This document shows, piece after piece, positions 44,241-53,883 of a DNA stretch of 64,000 bases. Both the position numbers and the translations under genes were made by a program. The stretch spans positions 1,550,001 to 1,614,000 of the forward strand of contig NC_015730.1 in assembly GCF_000154785.2 (NCBI RefSeq). The letters are read 5' to 3'. How positions within the stretch are numbered: the first letter of the stretch is position 1; each line of letters starts with the position of its first letter. The notes beneath the pieces are model-generated. The model made no database searches and was not told the origin of the DNA. It saw only the letters and a list, made by a program, of their open reading frames with translations. This DNA is from Roseobacter litoralis Och 149. Its GTDB lineage: Bacteria > Pseudomonadota > Alphaproteobacteria > Rhodobacterales > Rhodobacteraceae.

Positions 44241-46310
44241 ATGAACGCGCTCAATGCGTCAAACGAGGCCGGGTTTGTCGAGGCGAAACAGGCCGAGCTC
44301 TTGGGCAGCGGCCTCGATGCGTTGCGTACATTTGCAGTGTCATTTGATCGCGTTCAAACCGCATTGCGAGGGTTGGCTGACCTTGGCGACGAAGCTGCCG
44401 CGCGGCGGGTAGAACGGATGTCCCGCGAACTCGAAGCGCTTGAGCCTTCCGTCACGATGATCGGGCAGATCAAATCCGGGAAAACCTCACTGGTCAATGC
44501 GCTGATCGGGGCGCCCGACCTGTTACCTTCGGACGTTAACCCGTGGACCTCCGTTGTTACTTCGCTGCATCTGCACCCCGAAAAACCCGGTTTTACGCAG
44601 CGCGCGACTTTTCGGTTTTTTGACAAGGATGAGTGGGACCGCCTGATCTCTGGCGGAGGGCGCATTGGTGAACTTGCCAGCAGGGCAGGGGCTGAAGATG
44701 AGCTGGAGAAAATCAAGCTGCAAGTTTCGCAGATGCGCGAGAAATCCCGGCTGCGATTGGGGCGTAATTTCGAAATGCTGCTAGGTCAGCAACGCGATTA
44801 CGGCTACTTTGATAAAGACCTGATTGAACGCTATGTGTGCCTCGGTGACGCGGTAGATGAGGCCGATGAGACATCCGGCAACATGCAAGGGCATTTTGCT
44901 GATATTACCAAGGCCGCAGATCTGCATATGACGCGCGCGGCACTGCCGATGCCGCTTTGCATACGGGACACGCCCGGCGTGAACGACACGTTCATGATGC
45001 GCGAACAAATCACGATCCGCGCCATCCGGGACAGCCGAATTTGTGTCGTCGTCCTGTCGGCGCATCAGGCATTGTCATCGACGGATATGGCGCTGATCCG
45101 GTTGATATCTCTCGTAAAATCCCGAGATATCATCATCTTTGTCAACCGCGTGGATGAGTTATCCGATCCGGCGGCTCAGATCCCGCAGATCCGGGAAAGC
45201 ATTGTCGCGACGTTAAAAAAGCACAATGGCCCAAAAGAAGCCAAGATCATCTTTGGCAGCGCATTGTGGGCCTCTTACGCCTTGCAAATGCGGCTGGATG
45301 ATCTGCCTGCCTCAAGTGCGGCATCATTGGCCAATTGGGCGGCCCTGTGCGATGATGATGCATGCACTGGCGTGCTGGATGAAACAACCGCCTGGCGCCT
45401 ATCCGGACTGCCCGTTTTGCAGGATGCGATTTCGCAACGCGTTGCACAGGGCATTGGTACCGCATTGTTACAGCGGATTGGAGCAAGTGCCAAAAACCTC
45501 GCATCTGGGCTTGCTGCAGCCAACCAGATCGGTGCCCAACCTGAGGAAAGCCGCGTTGTGGCGCGCATCCAAAGTTGTGAGGCCCAAGCGCGAATGGCGT
45601 CGCTCATCAAGACCCGGAAAACAGAGTTGCGCGCAGAGTTTGACGCAATCCTGTCGACCTTTGACGCGCGTATGGAGCGGGTGCAGGCCAGCTTTCTGGA
45701 CCGTGCAACCGCATCGCTTGTTGAACATCTCGAACATCACGGCGATCAGACGATCTGGAACTATGATCCGGCAGGCTTGCGCGCGTTATTGAGTGCGTCA
45801 CACAAAGTGCTGGCGCGCAACAGCCAGTCCGCGTTCGACAAGGCAACCAAGGCCGCAGCAGCGGACGTGATGGACGTCTATGCGCAGGCCTTTGACCTGG
45901 GCGGCAATACGTTTGACATCGCGCGCCCTCGGCCACCGCTGGTGCCGCCGCCCGTCACTTTGGGGCGTACGATCGCGCTGGATTTGAGTGGCAGATGGTG
46001 GAAGCGCTGGTGGCTTCAGCGCCGGGGTCATAAAGCCTATGCCGAGAGCTTTTTTGATCTGATCAAGTCGGAAACCAGCCCTGTCATCAAAGAGTTGCGG
46101 GACGATCTTGCCCAATCGGTTCGGGATGAGGCGATCGCGGTTTTTGATGCGTTCTTATCTGAACAACTGGCCGTATTCGAGAGATTGGACTGTATGCAGA
46201 CTGCCAGCCCGGCAGAGCTTACGGACTACATTGCCCGACATGCCCCACAGGAAAAACGCGCGCTGTTGGAAAGGGTGATGGCAACATTGAACGAGTATGC
46301 AGAATCATGA
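44241..46310 (+). CDS. Dynamin-like large GTPase
   Basis: A 689-residue protein with all G motifs: G1 MIGQIKSGKTS (Lys81), G2 in NPWTSVVTS, G3 RDTPGVND (about 243) and G4 FVNRVDEL (about 300). Long helices follow, as in bacterial dynamin-like proteins, and a basic/aromatic patch LSGRWWKRWWLQRRG near residue 585 could contact membrane. Such proteins remodel or tether membranes using GTP. It overlaps the next GTPase gene by 4 bases. A 175-base gap precedes it and holds a possible 25-codon leader ORF. Family fit is good; the exact cellular task is unknown. Confidence 0.82.
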   Translation: MNALNASNEAGFVEAKQAELLGSGLDALRTFAVSFDRVQTALRGLADLGDEAAARRVERMSRELEALEPSVTMIGQIKSGKTSLVNALIGAPDLLPSDVNPWTSVVTSLHLHPEKPGFTQRATFRFFDKDEWDRLISGGGRIGELASRAGAEDELEKIKLQVSQMREKSRLRLGRNFEMLLGQQRDYGYFDKDLIERYVCLGDAVDEADETSGNMQGHFADITKAADLHMTRAALPMPLCIRDTPGVNDTFMMREQITIRAIRDSRICVVVLSAHQALSSTDMALIRLISLVKSRDIIIFVNRVDELSDPAAQIPQIRESIVATLKKHNGPKEAKIIFGSALWASYALQMRLDDLPASSAASLANWAALCDDDACTGVLDETTAWRLSGLPVLQDAISQRVAQGIGTALLQRIGASAKNLASGLAAANQIGAQPEESRVVARIQSCEAQARMASLIKTRKTELRAEFDAILSTFDARMERVQASFLDRATASLVEHLEHHGDQTIWNYDPAGLRALLSASHKVLARNSQSAFDKATKAAAADVMDVYAQAFDLGGNTFDIARPRPPLVPPPVTLGRTIALDLSGRWWKRWWLQRRGHKAYAESFFDLIKSETSPVIKELRDDLAQSVRDEAIAVFDAFLSEQLAVFERLDCMQTASPAELTDYIARHAPQEKRALLERVMATLNEYAES

Positions 46311-47230
46311 CAGAGGCCCCCCCCACAGAGATACCTGATTTTTGGCCCTGTACACATGGTCCGCGGTTGCCGCGCATTGCGCTGATGGGCGAATTCAGTG
46401 CGGGCAAAAGCACACTTGTCAATTTGATGGTTGGGGCAAATCCCTTGCCGGTTCAGGTGGTCGCAACGCAACTGCCACCGGTCTGGATGGCATATGGATC
46501 GCAACCGTCAGTGATCGTCGATTTGGCGGGCAATGAAGTGCCTTGTCGTCTGGACGAGCTCAATGGCATGTCCCTCGATGACGTGGCCTTTATCAAGTTC
46601 TATTGCGAGGAGGAAATCCTCAAACGCTGTGAACTGATTGATATGCCCGGAATTTCTGACCCAAACATGGCGAGTATTATTTGGGAACGTATGATGCCAT
46701 TTGCAGATGGCGTGGTGTGGTGCAGTCCCGCAACCCAAGCCTGGCGTCAGAGCGAGGCGGCAGTGTGGGAAGGGGTCGACGCAAAAATTCAGGCAAACTC
46801 CATCCTTCTGCTGACGCGCGCTGATATGCTGCTGACTGCACGGGACAAGGCGCGGGTCATCACGCGCGTAAAATCAGAAGCTGATGCGGCCTTTCGGGAC
46901 ATTCTCATGATGTCGTTAACGCAAGCGCGTGACGCGATGGACAATGAGGAGTTATGGCACGAAAGCGGCGCGGATGAGTTTGTGCTCGCGTTCTTGTCGC
47001 TGGTGGAAGGTTTGGCAAGCAGCCTTGAGGATGCGCGCGTTGAGCGTTCAGACACCGTGCTTGAAACGCCTCGTGCGGCCAGTATCGATGGCGAGTGCGC
47101 CACGGGCCATGTCTCCGCGGATGCCATTGTGCCAAGGCGTCCTAAATTGCGTCTCAGCGTTAAGGTCGAACGCCCGGCGTCGGATGCATCAACAGCGCAA
47201 TCGCTTGCATTCATGCCAAAATTCTCGTGA
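46307..47230 (+). CDS. Dynamin-type small GTPase partner
   Basis: A 307-residue GTPase with G1 LMGEFSAGKST (Lys34), a Thr in VVATQLPP as G2, G3 LIDMPGISD (Asp112) and G4 LLTRADML (170-173). It looks like the GTPase head of a dynamin-superfamily protein without the long helical stalk. Coupled to the large GTPase by a 4-base overlap, so the two probably pair, as many bacterial dynamin-like proteins work as heterodimers. The C-terminal ~70 residues are polar and likely flexible. Confidence 0.8.
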   Translation: MTEAPPTEIPDFWPCTHGPRLPRIALMGEFSAGKSTLVNLMVGANPLPVQVVATQLPPVWMAYGSQPSVIVDLAGNEVPCRLDELNGMSLDDVAFIKFYCEEEILKRCELIDMPGISDPNMASIIWERMMPFADGVVWCSPATQAWRQSEAAVWEGVDAKIQANSILLLTRADMLLTARDKARVITRVKSEADAAFRDILMMSLTQARDAMDNEELWHESGADEFVLAFLSLVEGLASSLEDARVERSDTVLETPRAASIDGECATGHVSADAIVPRRPKLRLSVKVERPASDASTAQSLAFMPKFS

Positions 47231-47322
47231 CCCGTTAACCGGACAAACACCTTCCGGGTCTAAGGCAGAAGCATCTGTGAAAAAGGCAAGGTGAGCCATG
47301 CGCGCGCAACCGGGTGAATCGC

Positions 47323-47709
47323 ATGACGATCAATGAGGAGTTGACGGCTTTTCGCAGCCAGTTCCCGGGCTGCAGTGTCATGACCTTTGCTGATGCGTCG
47401 ACCGGCATGGTTTTGGGGGCCAGCGCTGCGGTGAGAACAACTCAGGAAACCCTTGATGCGCTTTGTCTTGAGGGGCGTGATGCGGTGAGCGGGCAACTGG
47501 CGCAGGCCGTTTCGGCACATTTTGCAACCAGTGCGCAAAGCTTGATTGGCGTTGCAATGCATGCCGATGCGGGTGGGATCAAGTGCTTTGTCAGGGCACC
47601 GCTGCCTGCACCTGAGATGTTGTGCTTTGTCGCAGGCGAGAACACCGCGTTCGACGATTTGTTGAATGCCGCCAAAGGCCTGCTCACCCGACTTGTATCG
47701 GAGGGTTGA
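47323..47709 (+). CDS. Roadblock/LC7-like small protein
   Basis: A 128-residue soluble protein whose predicted order of helix, two strands, helix and three strands matches roadblock/LC7 proteins. The FPGCSVMTFADASTGMVLGAS segment looks like the usual self-versus-signal strand pair, and the late LLCFV-type strand closes the sheet. Roadblock proteins in bacteria (for example MglB) regulate GTPases, which fits three GTPases just upstream. The similarity is weak and judged by eye. ATG 47323 is preferred to GTG 47314. Confidence 0.55.
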   Translation: MTINEELTAFRSQFPGCSVMTFADASTGMVLGASAAVRTTQETLDALCLEGRDAVSGQLAQAVSAHFATSAQSLIGVAMHADAGGIKCFVRAPLPAPEMLCFVAGENTAFDDLLNAAKGLLTRLVSEG

Positions 47710-47711
47710 GC

Positions 47712-48515
47712 GTGACGATGGACAACGCTGCAGATACTGAACGCCTCTTGCAGGCCGTCGCATCGCTGTCGGCAGCACCGGAAAAAATGACGCCGCAAGG
47801 CCGTGCGCTTGAGGGGGCATGCGCATCAACCGATCATGCGCTGCTGAGAGAAATAGATGAAACCGTCCTTCGACGTCATTTGGTTTTTTCCACAAAGCCC
47901 GGTGAAAGTTTGTCACTTGATGTTGCTGAAAGGCGTATCTCTGAAATTTTGGCGGTGCCGTCTGCTCTTATGCAGGACCACCATGACCTACTGAACAGAA
48001 AACTGGCAGACCGGGACGCCTCAGCCGTGGCCAGCCTGATTGCGGCCTATTGCGCCTCGGGACAGCCGCTTTTCGTTGCAGCACGCTTGCCCGAGGGGGC
48101 GGAACGTGCAGCGTCTGGCGGGCTGTCATCGCATGCGTTGCATCAAGCACTTGCCGCGGCACGTATCTCGACAAGCCTGCCGGCGGCGTTGGTTGATGGG
48201 TTCGAGGCTGGCAAATCACAGGCGATTGCGGTTCTTCTGAGTGCTGCAAATGGCGTGTTAATGGAGTGGGGCGCGCGCGGATGCGAAAAACAGTTGCGCC
48301 ACATCGCTATCACTGCGGGCGCGAGCGGCCCGCAGCACGGCGTGACCCTGTGGCAAGGGGGGGCGTTGGGAGAAAACACAGTCGTGTTGGGGCATTACGA
48401 GGGGCGAACCATCGTGGCCCTGTGTTCAATGGATCACGCGATGGGGCTGTTCCTGACATGGCGAAAGCTGTTTGTGGCAGAGCGTGAGGTTTTAGGCGGA
48501 GTGTCAACCGGTTAA
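47712..48515 (+). CDS. Hypothetical protein of the kinase-GTPase locus
   Basis: A 267-residue protein starting at a GTG with GGAGG upstream, two bases after the roadblock-like gene; an ATG two codons later is also possible. No known domain is recognised. The N-terminal half is helical and acidic. The last ~60 residues (HGVTLWQGGALGENTVVLGH, then IVALCSMDHAMGLFLTW) look like a second roadblock-type sheet, but this is only an impression. It has no signal peptide or membrane helix. It ends inside the 3' end of convergent glpR (12-base overlap), closing the locus. Confidence 0.6.
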   Translation: MTMDNAADTERLLQAVASLSAAPEKMTPQGRALEGACASTDHALLREIDETVLRRHLVFSTKPGESLSLDVAERRISEILAVPSALMQDHHDLLNRKLADRDASAVASLIAAYCASGQPLFVAARLPEGAERAASGGLSSHALHQALAAARISTSLPAALVDGFEAGKSQAIAVLLSAANGVLMEWGARGCEKQLRHIAITAGASGPQHGVTLWQGGALGENTVVLGHYEGRTIVALCSMDHAMGLFLTWRKLFVAEREVLGGVSTG

Positions 48516-49265
48516 GACTGTTTCAACCCCCCAGTCCTCGCAGCGCTGCGCCAATGTGGGCGGGAACGGCGCATCGGTGAACACACCCGTCAGCGACCGC
48601 AGCGAAGCTATGCGCACAGGCGCTGACCGGCTGAGTTTCGAGTGGTCGGCGACAAGATAGCATTTGCGCGATTGCGCAATTATTGCACGGCTGACACTGA
48701 CTTCTTCCACGTCGAAATCCAGAAGGTCGCCGGAAACATCCAATGCCGAGCACCCAATTACCGCGACGTCAAATTTGAAATGGCGTATGGTTTCGACCGC
48801 CACATGGCCAATCAGACCGCCATCGCTGCGCCGCAACGCCCCGCCAGTCACAATCGTCTGGCTGGAGGTGTTGTGACCCATGATGCCGGCTACGTTCATA
48901 TTGTTTGTCACCACCATGAGGTTTTGGTGATGCAGCAGATGTTGGGCCACGGCTTCGGTCGTGGTGCCAATGTTCAGAAAGACCGAACTGCCATCGTCGA
49001 TACAGGCCGCACAGGCGCGTGCAATCGACGTTTTGGCATAGGCATTCAGTCGCCGTCTTTCGTCATATTCGATATTCGTGGTGCCTGATGGCAAGACCGC
49101 GCCCCCGTGCACGCGTTCAAGCTTGTTGTCTGCCGCCAGTTCGGTCAGGTCGCGGCGGATTGTCTGGAGGGTGACGCCGAAGCGGTCCGCGAGGTCATCG
49201 ACGGTTACCTTACCCTCTCTGTGGGCGATGTTCAGGATGTCTGCGTGCCGAAAGTTCTGTGTCAT
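48504..49265 (-). CDS. glpR: DeoR-family glycerol-3-phosphate regulon repressor
   Basis: A 253-residue DeoR-type protein: N-terminal helix-turn-helix (HREGKVTVDDLADRFGVTLQTIRRDL) and a C-terminal sugar-phosphate-isomerase-like sensor domain (SSVFLNIGTTTEAVAQHL). It is divergent from glpD-glpK, the normal place of GlpR, which is released from DNA by glycerol-3-phosphate. Its 3' end overlaps the last gene of the kinase-GTPase locus. Confidence 0.92.
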   Translation of the reverse strand: MTQNFRHADILNIAHREGKVTVDDLADRFGVTLQTIRRDLTELAADNKLERVHGGAVLPSGTTNIEYDERRRLNAYAKTSIARACAACIDDGSSVFLNIGTTTEAVAQHLLHHQNLMVVTNNMNVAGIMGHNTSSQTIVTGGALRRSDGGLIGHVAVETIRHFKFDVAVIGCSALDVSGDLLDFDVEEVSVSRAIIAQSRKCYLVADHSKLSRSAPVRIASLRSLTGVFTDAPFPPTLAQRCEDWGVETVLTG

Positions 49266-49344
49266 GGGTGTCTTGCTTTAACTGTGTTGCGGAAACCTCA
49301 GGCGGATTTGCCGGCGAGGAAACAGGAATGAGCGCGGTTGAAAT

Positions 49345-49387
49345 TGTTCGTTTTCCCTCTTTTGAACAGTAAACGAAAAATTTCGAA
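49345..49387. promoter_or_regulatory. Candidate GlpR operators upstream of glpD
   Basis: In the glpR-glpD gap, TGTTC (49345-49349) and GAACA (49364-49368) form a dyad, TTCGTTT (49347-49353) mirrors AAACGAA (49371-49377), and TTCGAA follows at 49382-49387. DeoR-type GlpR sites contain repeated TTCG half-sites, so this stretch is the likely binding region. No -10/-35 pair is clear enough to call. Confidence 0.45.
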
Positions 49388-49457
49388 GATAAATGCTTGA
49401 ATGCGAATGACGGCTGCGGTACGCGCAATCCTATTGGGTGACGGGAAAGACACTATT

Positions 49458-51056
49458 GTGCCACAGGATTCAGAGAAACCTTATGATCTGTTCATCATCG
49501 GTGGTGGCATAAACGGCTGCGGCATCGCGCGCGATGCGGCCGGGCGCGGGTTGCATGTCGCACTCGCCGAAATGAATGATCTGGCCTCGGCCACATCCTC
49601 TGCATCGACCAAACTGTTTCATGGCGGGCTGCGCTATCTTGAGTATTTCGAGATCAATCTTGTCAAACATGCCTTGGCAGAGCGTGAAGTTCTGTTGAAA
49701 GCGATGCCACATATCAGCTGGCCCATGCGGTTTGTGTTGCCCTATCACCGCGACATGCGGTTTGAGGGCAGCACCCCAACCTCGCGCATTCTAAACGTCG
49801 TCATGCCTTGGATGAAGGGGCGACGCCCGTCATGGCTGATCCGGTTTGGTCTTTTCTTATATGACAATCTGGGTGGGCGGGACATCTTGCCGGGCACAAA
49901 AACGTTGGATTTGCGGGCTTCTCCCGAGGGCGCGCCTTTGGTGAAAAAGTTCGAAAAGGCGTTTGAATATTCAGATTGCTGGGTCGAAGATTCCCGCCTC
50001 GTAGTGCTTAATGCGCGCGATGCTGCCGCGCGGGGGGCATCGGTGATGGTGCGCACCAAAGTGGTTTCTGCCGCGCGGGTCGACGATCTGTGGGAGGTGA
50101 GCCTGCAGGACGTAACAACGGGGCAGACGCGCAAGCTGCGGGCGCGCATGTTGGTCAATGCAGGCGGGCCTTGGGTCGGCGATATCATCCAGCAGAAGGT
50201 GCGGATAAACTCCACCGAAGGCGTGCGATTGGTGCGTGGGAGCCATATCGTAACGCGCAAACTCTATGATCATGACAAGTGTTACTTTTTTCAGGGCATG
50301 GACGGGCGCATCATCTTTGCCATTCCCTATGAGACGGATTTCACGTTGATCGGGACGACGGATGCAGAACATCCTGACCCGTCGGTGTCGCCTGAATGTA
50401 CGCCTCAGGAGTGTGACTATCTGATTGATTTCGCCAACCAGTACTTTGCTCAAGAGATCACGCGCGACGATGTGGTCTGGACCTATTCGGGGGTGCGACC
50501 GCTTTACGACGACGGGGCCAGCAGTGCGACGGCGGCCACGCGGGACTATACCCTCAAAGTGGATGAGGCAGGTGGCGCGCCGATCCTGAATGTCTTTGGC
50601 GGCAAGATCACGACCTACCGCAAGCTGGCGGAGGATGCGATGGATCGGATCGTGCCGTTCTTTCCCGGCACCTCAGGGCATTGGACGGCGGGCGTACCCT
50701 TGCCGGGCGGTGATTTCGCCGTCGGTGATTTCGACATGCTTGTCACACGACTGCGTGATGATTTTCCTTTCCTTTCGCATTTTTGCGCGCGCAGACTTAT
50801 GCGCGCCTATGGCACCGAAAGCTGGGACATCATGGCGGGTGCGCAGAAGGTTGAAGAATTGGGGGAACACTTCGGCCATGGGTTGCGCGCGCGCGAAGTG
50901 CTCTGGCTGATGACCCATGAATATGCGCAAACAGCCGAAGATATCGTGTGGCGGCGCAACAAATTGGGGTTGCGCTTGAGCCCGCAGGAGGTTTCGGTTC
51001 TGGATGACTTTATGCAGGCACAAAGGGTAAAAGAAGGCTCTGACGCTGCACAATAA
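49458..51056 (+). CDS. glpD: Aerobic glycerol-3-phosphate dehydrogenase
   Basis: A ~532-residue flavoprotein. The FAD-binding motif [22 protein letters not shown] lies close to the N-terminus, followed by [18 protein letters not shown] typical of GlpD. It oxidises glycerol-3-phosphate to dihydroxyacetone phosphate at the inner membrane and reduces quinone. GTG 49458 gives the usual short leader before the FAD motif; ATGs at 49401 and 49407 are alternatives. It is 16 bases before glpK. Confidence 0.93.
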   Translation: MPQDSEKPYDLFIIGGGINGCGIARDAAGRGLHVALAEMNDLASATSSASTKLFHGGLRYLEYFEINLVKHALAEREVLLKAMPHISWPMRFVLPYHRDMRFEGSTPTSRILNVVMPWMKGRRPSWLIRFGLFLYDNLGGRDILPGTKTLDLRASPEGAPLVKKFEKAFEYSDCWVEDSRLVVLNARDAAARGASVMVRTKVVSAARVDDLWEVSLQDVTTGQTRKLRARMLVNAGGPWVGDIIQQKVRINSTEGVRLVRGSHIVTRKLYDHDKCYFFQGMDGRIIFAIPYETDFTLIGTTDAEHPDPSVSPECTPQECDYLIDFANQYFAQEITRDDVVWTYSGVRPLYDDGASSATAATRDYTLKVDEAGGAPILNVFGGKITTYRKLAEDAMDRIVPFFPGTSGHWTAGVPLPGGDFAVGDFDMLVTRLRDDFPFLSHFCARRLMRAYGTESWDIMAGAQKVEELGEHFGHGLRAREVLWLMTHEYAQTAEDIVWRRNKLGLRLSPQEVSVLDDFMQAQRVKEGSDAAQ

Positions 51057-51072
51057 CTTCGGGGAGGGGTGC

Positions 51073-52560
51073 ATGACCCATATTCTGGCCATTGATCAGG
51101 GAACCACGTCGTCACGTGCGATCATTTTTGATGGGGCGATGAACATCACCGCATCCGCACAGGAAGAGTTCACGCAACATTATCCCGACAGCGGCTGGGT
51201 TGAGCATGATCCCGGTGATTTATGGGCGACAACGGCAGGAACGTGTCGCGCGGCCATCGAAAAAGCAGGCCTGAAGCCTGAGGACATCGCCGCCATCGGG
51301 ATCACAAATCAACGCGAAACGGTGGTGGTTTGGGATAAAACCACAGGCCAGCCCGTTTACAATGCGATCGTTTGGCAGGACCGGCGCACAGCGGCCTATT
51401 GCAAGACGCTGCGCGATGAAGGTCATGACAAGATGATCACGGCGCGCACCGGGCTGCTGGCGGATCCGTATTTCTCGGCGACCAAGCTGAAGTGGATATT
51501 GGACAATGTGGAAGGTGCAAGGGACCGCGCGATGCGGGGTGAATTGCTGTTCGGCACGGTTGATACCTTTCTGATCTGGAAACTAACCGGCGGGGCGGCG
51601 CATGTCACGGACGCCACGAATGCCGCGCGCACGTCCCTTTATGACATCCACAAAGGACGCTGGAGCCAGACGATCTGCGCGCTGTTTGATATTCCGCAAC
51701 AGATGTTGCCTGAAGTGAAAGACTGCGCCGCGGACTTTGGCGTGACGCGCTCTGATCTGTTCGGCAGGCCGGTGCTGATCCTCGGCGTTGCGGGTGATCA
51801 GCAGGCGGCGACAATCGGGCAGGCGTGTTTTGAACCGGGCATGTTGAAATCGACCTATGGCACGGGGTGTTTCGCCTTGCTGAATACGGGCGACACGGCA
51901 GTGGCCTCCAGCAATCGGCTGCTGACTACGATTGCCTATCAGTTTGACGGCAAACCGACCTATGCGCTTGAGGGGTCGATTTTCGTCGCCGGGGCTGTGG
52001 TACAATGGCTGCGTGATGGGCTGCAAACCATCCGTAATGCGAGCGAAACCCAAGCGATGGCAGAGCGCGCAGACCCCACCCAGAATGTGGTGCTGGTGCC
52101 TGCTTTTGTGGGCTTGGGCGCGCCTTATTGGGATGCTGAGTGTCGGGGTGCGGTTTTTGGGCTGACGCGCAATTCCGGGCCTGATGAATTCGCCAAGGCC
52201 GCGCTGGAAAGCGTGGGGTACCAAACCCGCGATCTGTTGGATGCGATGACAGCCGATTGGCAGGGCAGCGGTGCGCGCGCAACATTGCGTGTGGATGGGG
52301 GAATGTCGGCCTCGGATTGGGCGATGCAATTTTTGTCAGATATCATAGATGCCCCTGTGGACCGGCCCAAAGTGCTTGAAACCACCGCATTGGGGGCTGC
52401 TTGGCTGGCAGGGCAGCGCGCCGGACTTTACCCGGATCAGGCCGGGTTTGCGGCAAACTGGGCACTGGAAAAGACCTTTGAGCCTCAGATGAACGCGGAG
52501 GATCGTGATCAAAAATACGCGGCCTGGAAACGGGCGGTGGACGCCACTTTACGGTTTTAA
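51073..52560 (+). CDS. glpK: Glycerol kinase
   Basis: A 495-residue FGGY-family kinase with [13 protein letters not shown] at the N-terminus, [16 protein letters not shown], the substrate region WQDRRTA and the late [14 protein letters not shown]. It phosphorylates glycerol to glycerol-3-phosphate for GlpD. GGGGAGGGG precedes the ATG. No glycerol transporter gene is in the window, so uptake must be encoded elsewhere. The next gene starts 8 bases after its stop. Confidence 0.95.
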   Translation: MTHILAIDQGTTSSRAIIFDGAMNITASAQEEFTQHYPDSGWVEHDPGDLWATTAGTCRAAIEKAGLKPEDIAAIGITNQRETVVVWDKTTGQPVYNAIVWQDRRTAAYCKTLRDEGHDKMITARTGLLADPYFSATKLKWILDNVEGARDRAMRGELLFGTVDTFLIWKLTGGAAHVTDATNAARTSLYDIHKGRWSQTICALFDIPQQMLPEVKDCAADFGVTRSDLFGRPVLILGVAGDQQAATIGQACFEPGMLKSTYGTGCFALLNTGDTAVASSNRLLTTIAYQFDGKPTYALEGSIFVAGAVVQWLRDGLQTIRNASETQAMAERADPTQNVVLVPAFVGLGAPYWDAECRGAVFGLTRNSGPDEFAKAALESVGYQTRDLLDAMTADWQGSGARATLRVDGGMSASDWAMQFLSDIIDAPVDRPKVLETTALGAAWLAGQRAGLYPDQAGFAANWALEKTFEPQMNAEDRDQKYAAWKRAVDATLRF

Positions 52561-52568
52561 TCCAGCGC

Positions 52569-53720
52569 ATGGGAGAGCCAGCTTTCACATTTCAAACTGC
52601 AGGTCGGATATCCTTCGGCCGCGGTGTGCGTGCTTCAGCGGCACATGATATTTCGTCCTTAGGCAGCAAGGTGTGTTTGGTGCGCGGGCAGTCCGTGCCA
52701 TGGGTGGAGGTCCTCGCGGAGGAGCTATCCGCATTGGGCTGCACAACGACGCAAATCATGTGTCGGGCGGAGCCGGATATTTCTGTTGTGGAGGCTGCGT
52801 TGGCCAAGATCCGTGCGACACGGGTTGAAGTCGTCGTCGCGGTCGGTGGCGGGTCCGTCATTGATCTAGGCAAAGCGCTCGCAGCGCTTGCACCGGGAAA
52901 AGGCCCCCTCATGGATCACCTCGAAGGCGTGGGCAAAGGTCTGCCGTTGCAAGCACCGCCACTGCCTTTTGTAGCGGTCCCAACGACGGCGGGAACGGGA
53001 TCAGAAGTTACCAAGAACGCCGTGATTGGTGTGCCTCAGTCTGGCCGCAAAGTCAGTTTGCGCGATGACAGGATGCTGCCGCGTCTGGCAATTGTTGATC
53101 CCGACCTGATGGACGGCGCGCCGCAATCGGTCACTCTGGCCTCTGGCTTGGACGCGCTTGTGCAGGTCATCGAACCCTATCTGAGCAATCGCAGCAATCT
53201 GATAACCGATGCCTTGTGCCGCGATGCGATTCCCAATGCCGCGCATGCACTGGCGCGCCTTGTTGAGGGCGAAGATCGGCAGGCGCGGGATGACATGGCC
53301 TTCGCAAGCCTGTGTGGAGGCATAGCACTTGCAAACGCGGGTCTGGGGGCGGTGCATGGCCTCGCAGGTGCGATAGGCGGGCGCACTGGTGCGCCACATG
53401 GTCTGATCTGCGGCAGGCTGTTGGGCGGTGTCTTGCAAGCCAACCGGGATGAGTTGACACGGTTGAACCATGAGACTGCCCGGTTTTCAGAGGTGACGGA
53501 CCATCTGTCCAGTGCTTTGGGAGTAACGACGCCAATCGATGCAACCGCATGGGCAGGTATGCTCGATGCCTGGGGCCTTGCGCGGTTGGGGCGCTGGATT
53601 ACCCCTGATATTTGCCTGAAAACGATTGCTCAGGATGCGGCTGCCAGCTCGTCAATGCGGGCCAATCCCTGCCTCCTGTCACAAGCCGTTTTGGTGCGCG
53701 TCGTTCAAGCGGCTATGTAG
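52569..53720 (+). CDS. Iron-containing alcohol dehydrogenase with altered metal ligand
   Basis: A 383-residue group III (Fe-type) dehydrogenase. The NAD motif is VGGGSVIDLGK and VPTTAGTGSEVT follows. Of the usual metal ligands, Asp in SGLDALVQVIEPY and the two His in GAVHGLAGAIGG and GAPHGLICG are visible, but the His four residues after the Asp (DALTH in FucO-type enzymes) is Gln. It lies 8 bases after glpK, so it is probably co-transcribed and may act on a three-carbon alcohol, aldehyde or ketone. Substrate unknown. Confidence 0.82.
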   Translation: MGEPAFTFQTAGRISFGRGVRASAAHDISSLGSKVCLVRGQSVPWVEVLAEELSALGCTTTQIMCRAEPDISVVEAALAKIRATRVEVVVAVGGGSVIDLGKALAALAPGKGPLMDHLEGVGKGLPLQAPPLPFVAVPTTAGTGSEVTKNAVIGVPQSGRKVSLRDDRMLPRLAIVDPDLMDGAPQSVTLASGLDALVQVIEPYLSNRSNLITDALCRDAIPNAAHALARLVEGEDRQARDDMAFASLCGGIALANAGLGAVHGLAGAIGGRTGAPHGLICGRLLGGVLQANRDELTRLNHETARFSEVTDHLSSALGVTTPIDATAWAGMLDAWGLARLGRWITPDICLKTIAQDAAASSSMRANPCLLSQAVLVRVVQAAM

Positions 53721-53818
53721 GCGCGCCTTGTTTGTTGACGGCGTACGCGGCAAGCTATGTTCACGGGGCAAAGCGGCCCCTGCAAAATAGCCATTGAAAT
53801 TCCGCTGGTTTTGTGATC

Positions 53819-53830
53819 GTTAGCGCTAAC
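53819..53830. promoter_or_regulatory. Perfect GTTAGCGCTAAC palindrome upstream of gap
   Basis: A 12-bp perfect palindrome with a central CG pair, 53 bases before the gap start. This is the form of a LacI-family operator. In Rhodobacter the LacI-type regulator CceR controls Entner-Doudoroff and central carbon genes in response to 6-phosphogluconate, so it is a plausible ligand here. The regulator gene is not in the window. A weak GGGGC/GCCCC hairpin (53765-53780) precedes it and may end the glp transcript. Confidence 0.6.
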
Positions 53831-53883
53831 AAGTATACGATGCTGGTTGCCAGCAAATGCAGATGCAGTCTCAGGAGGATAGG

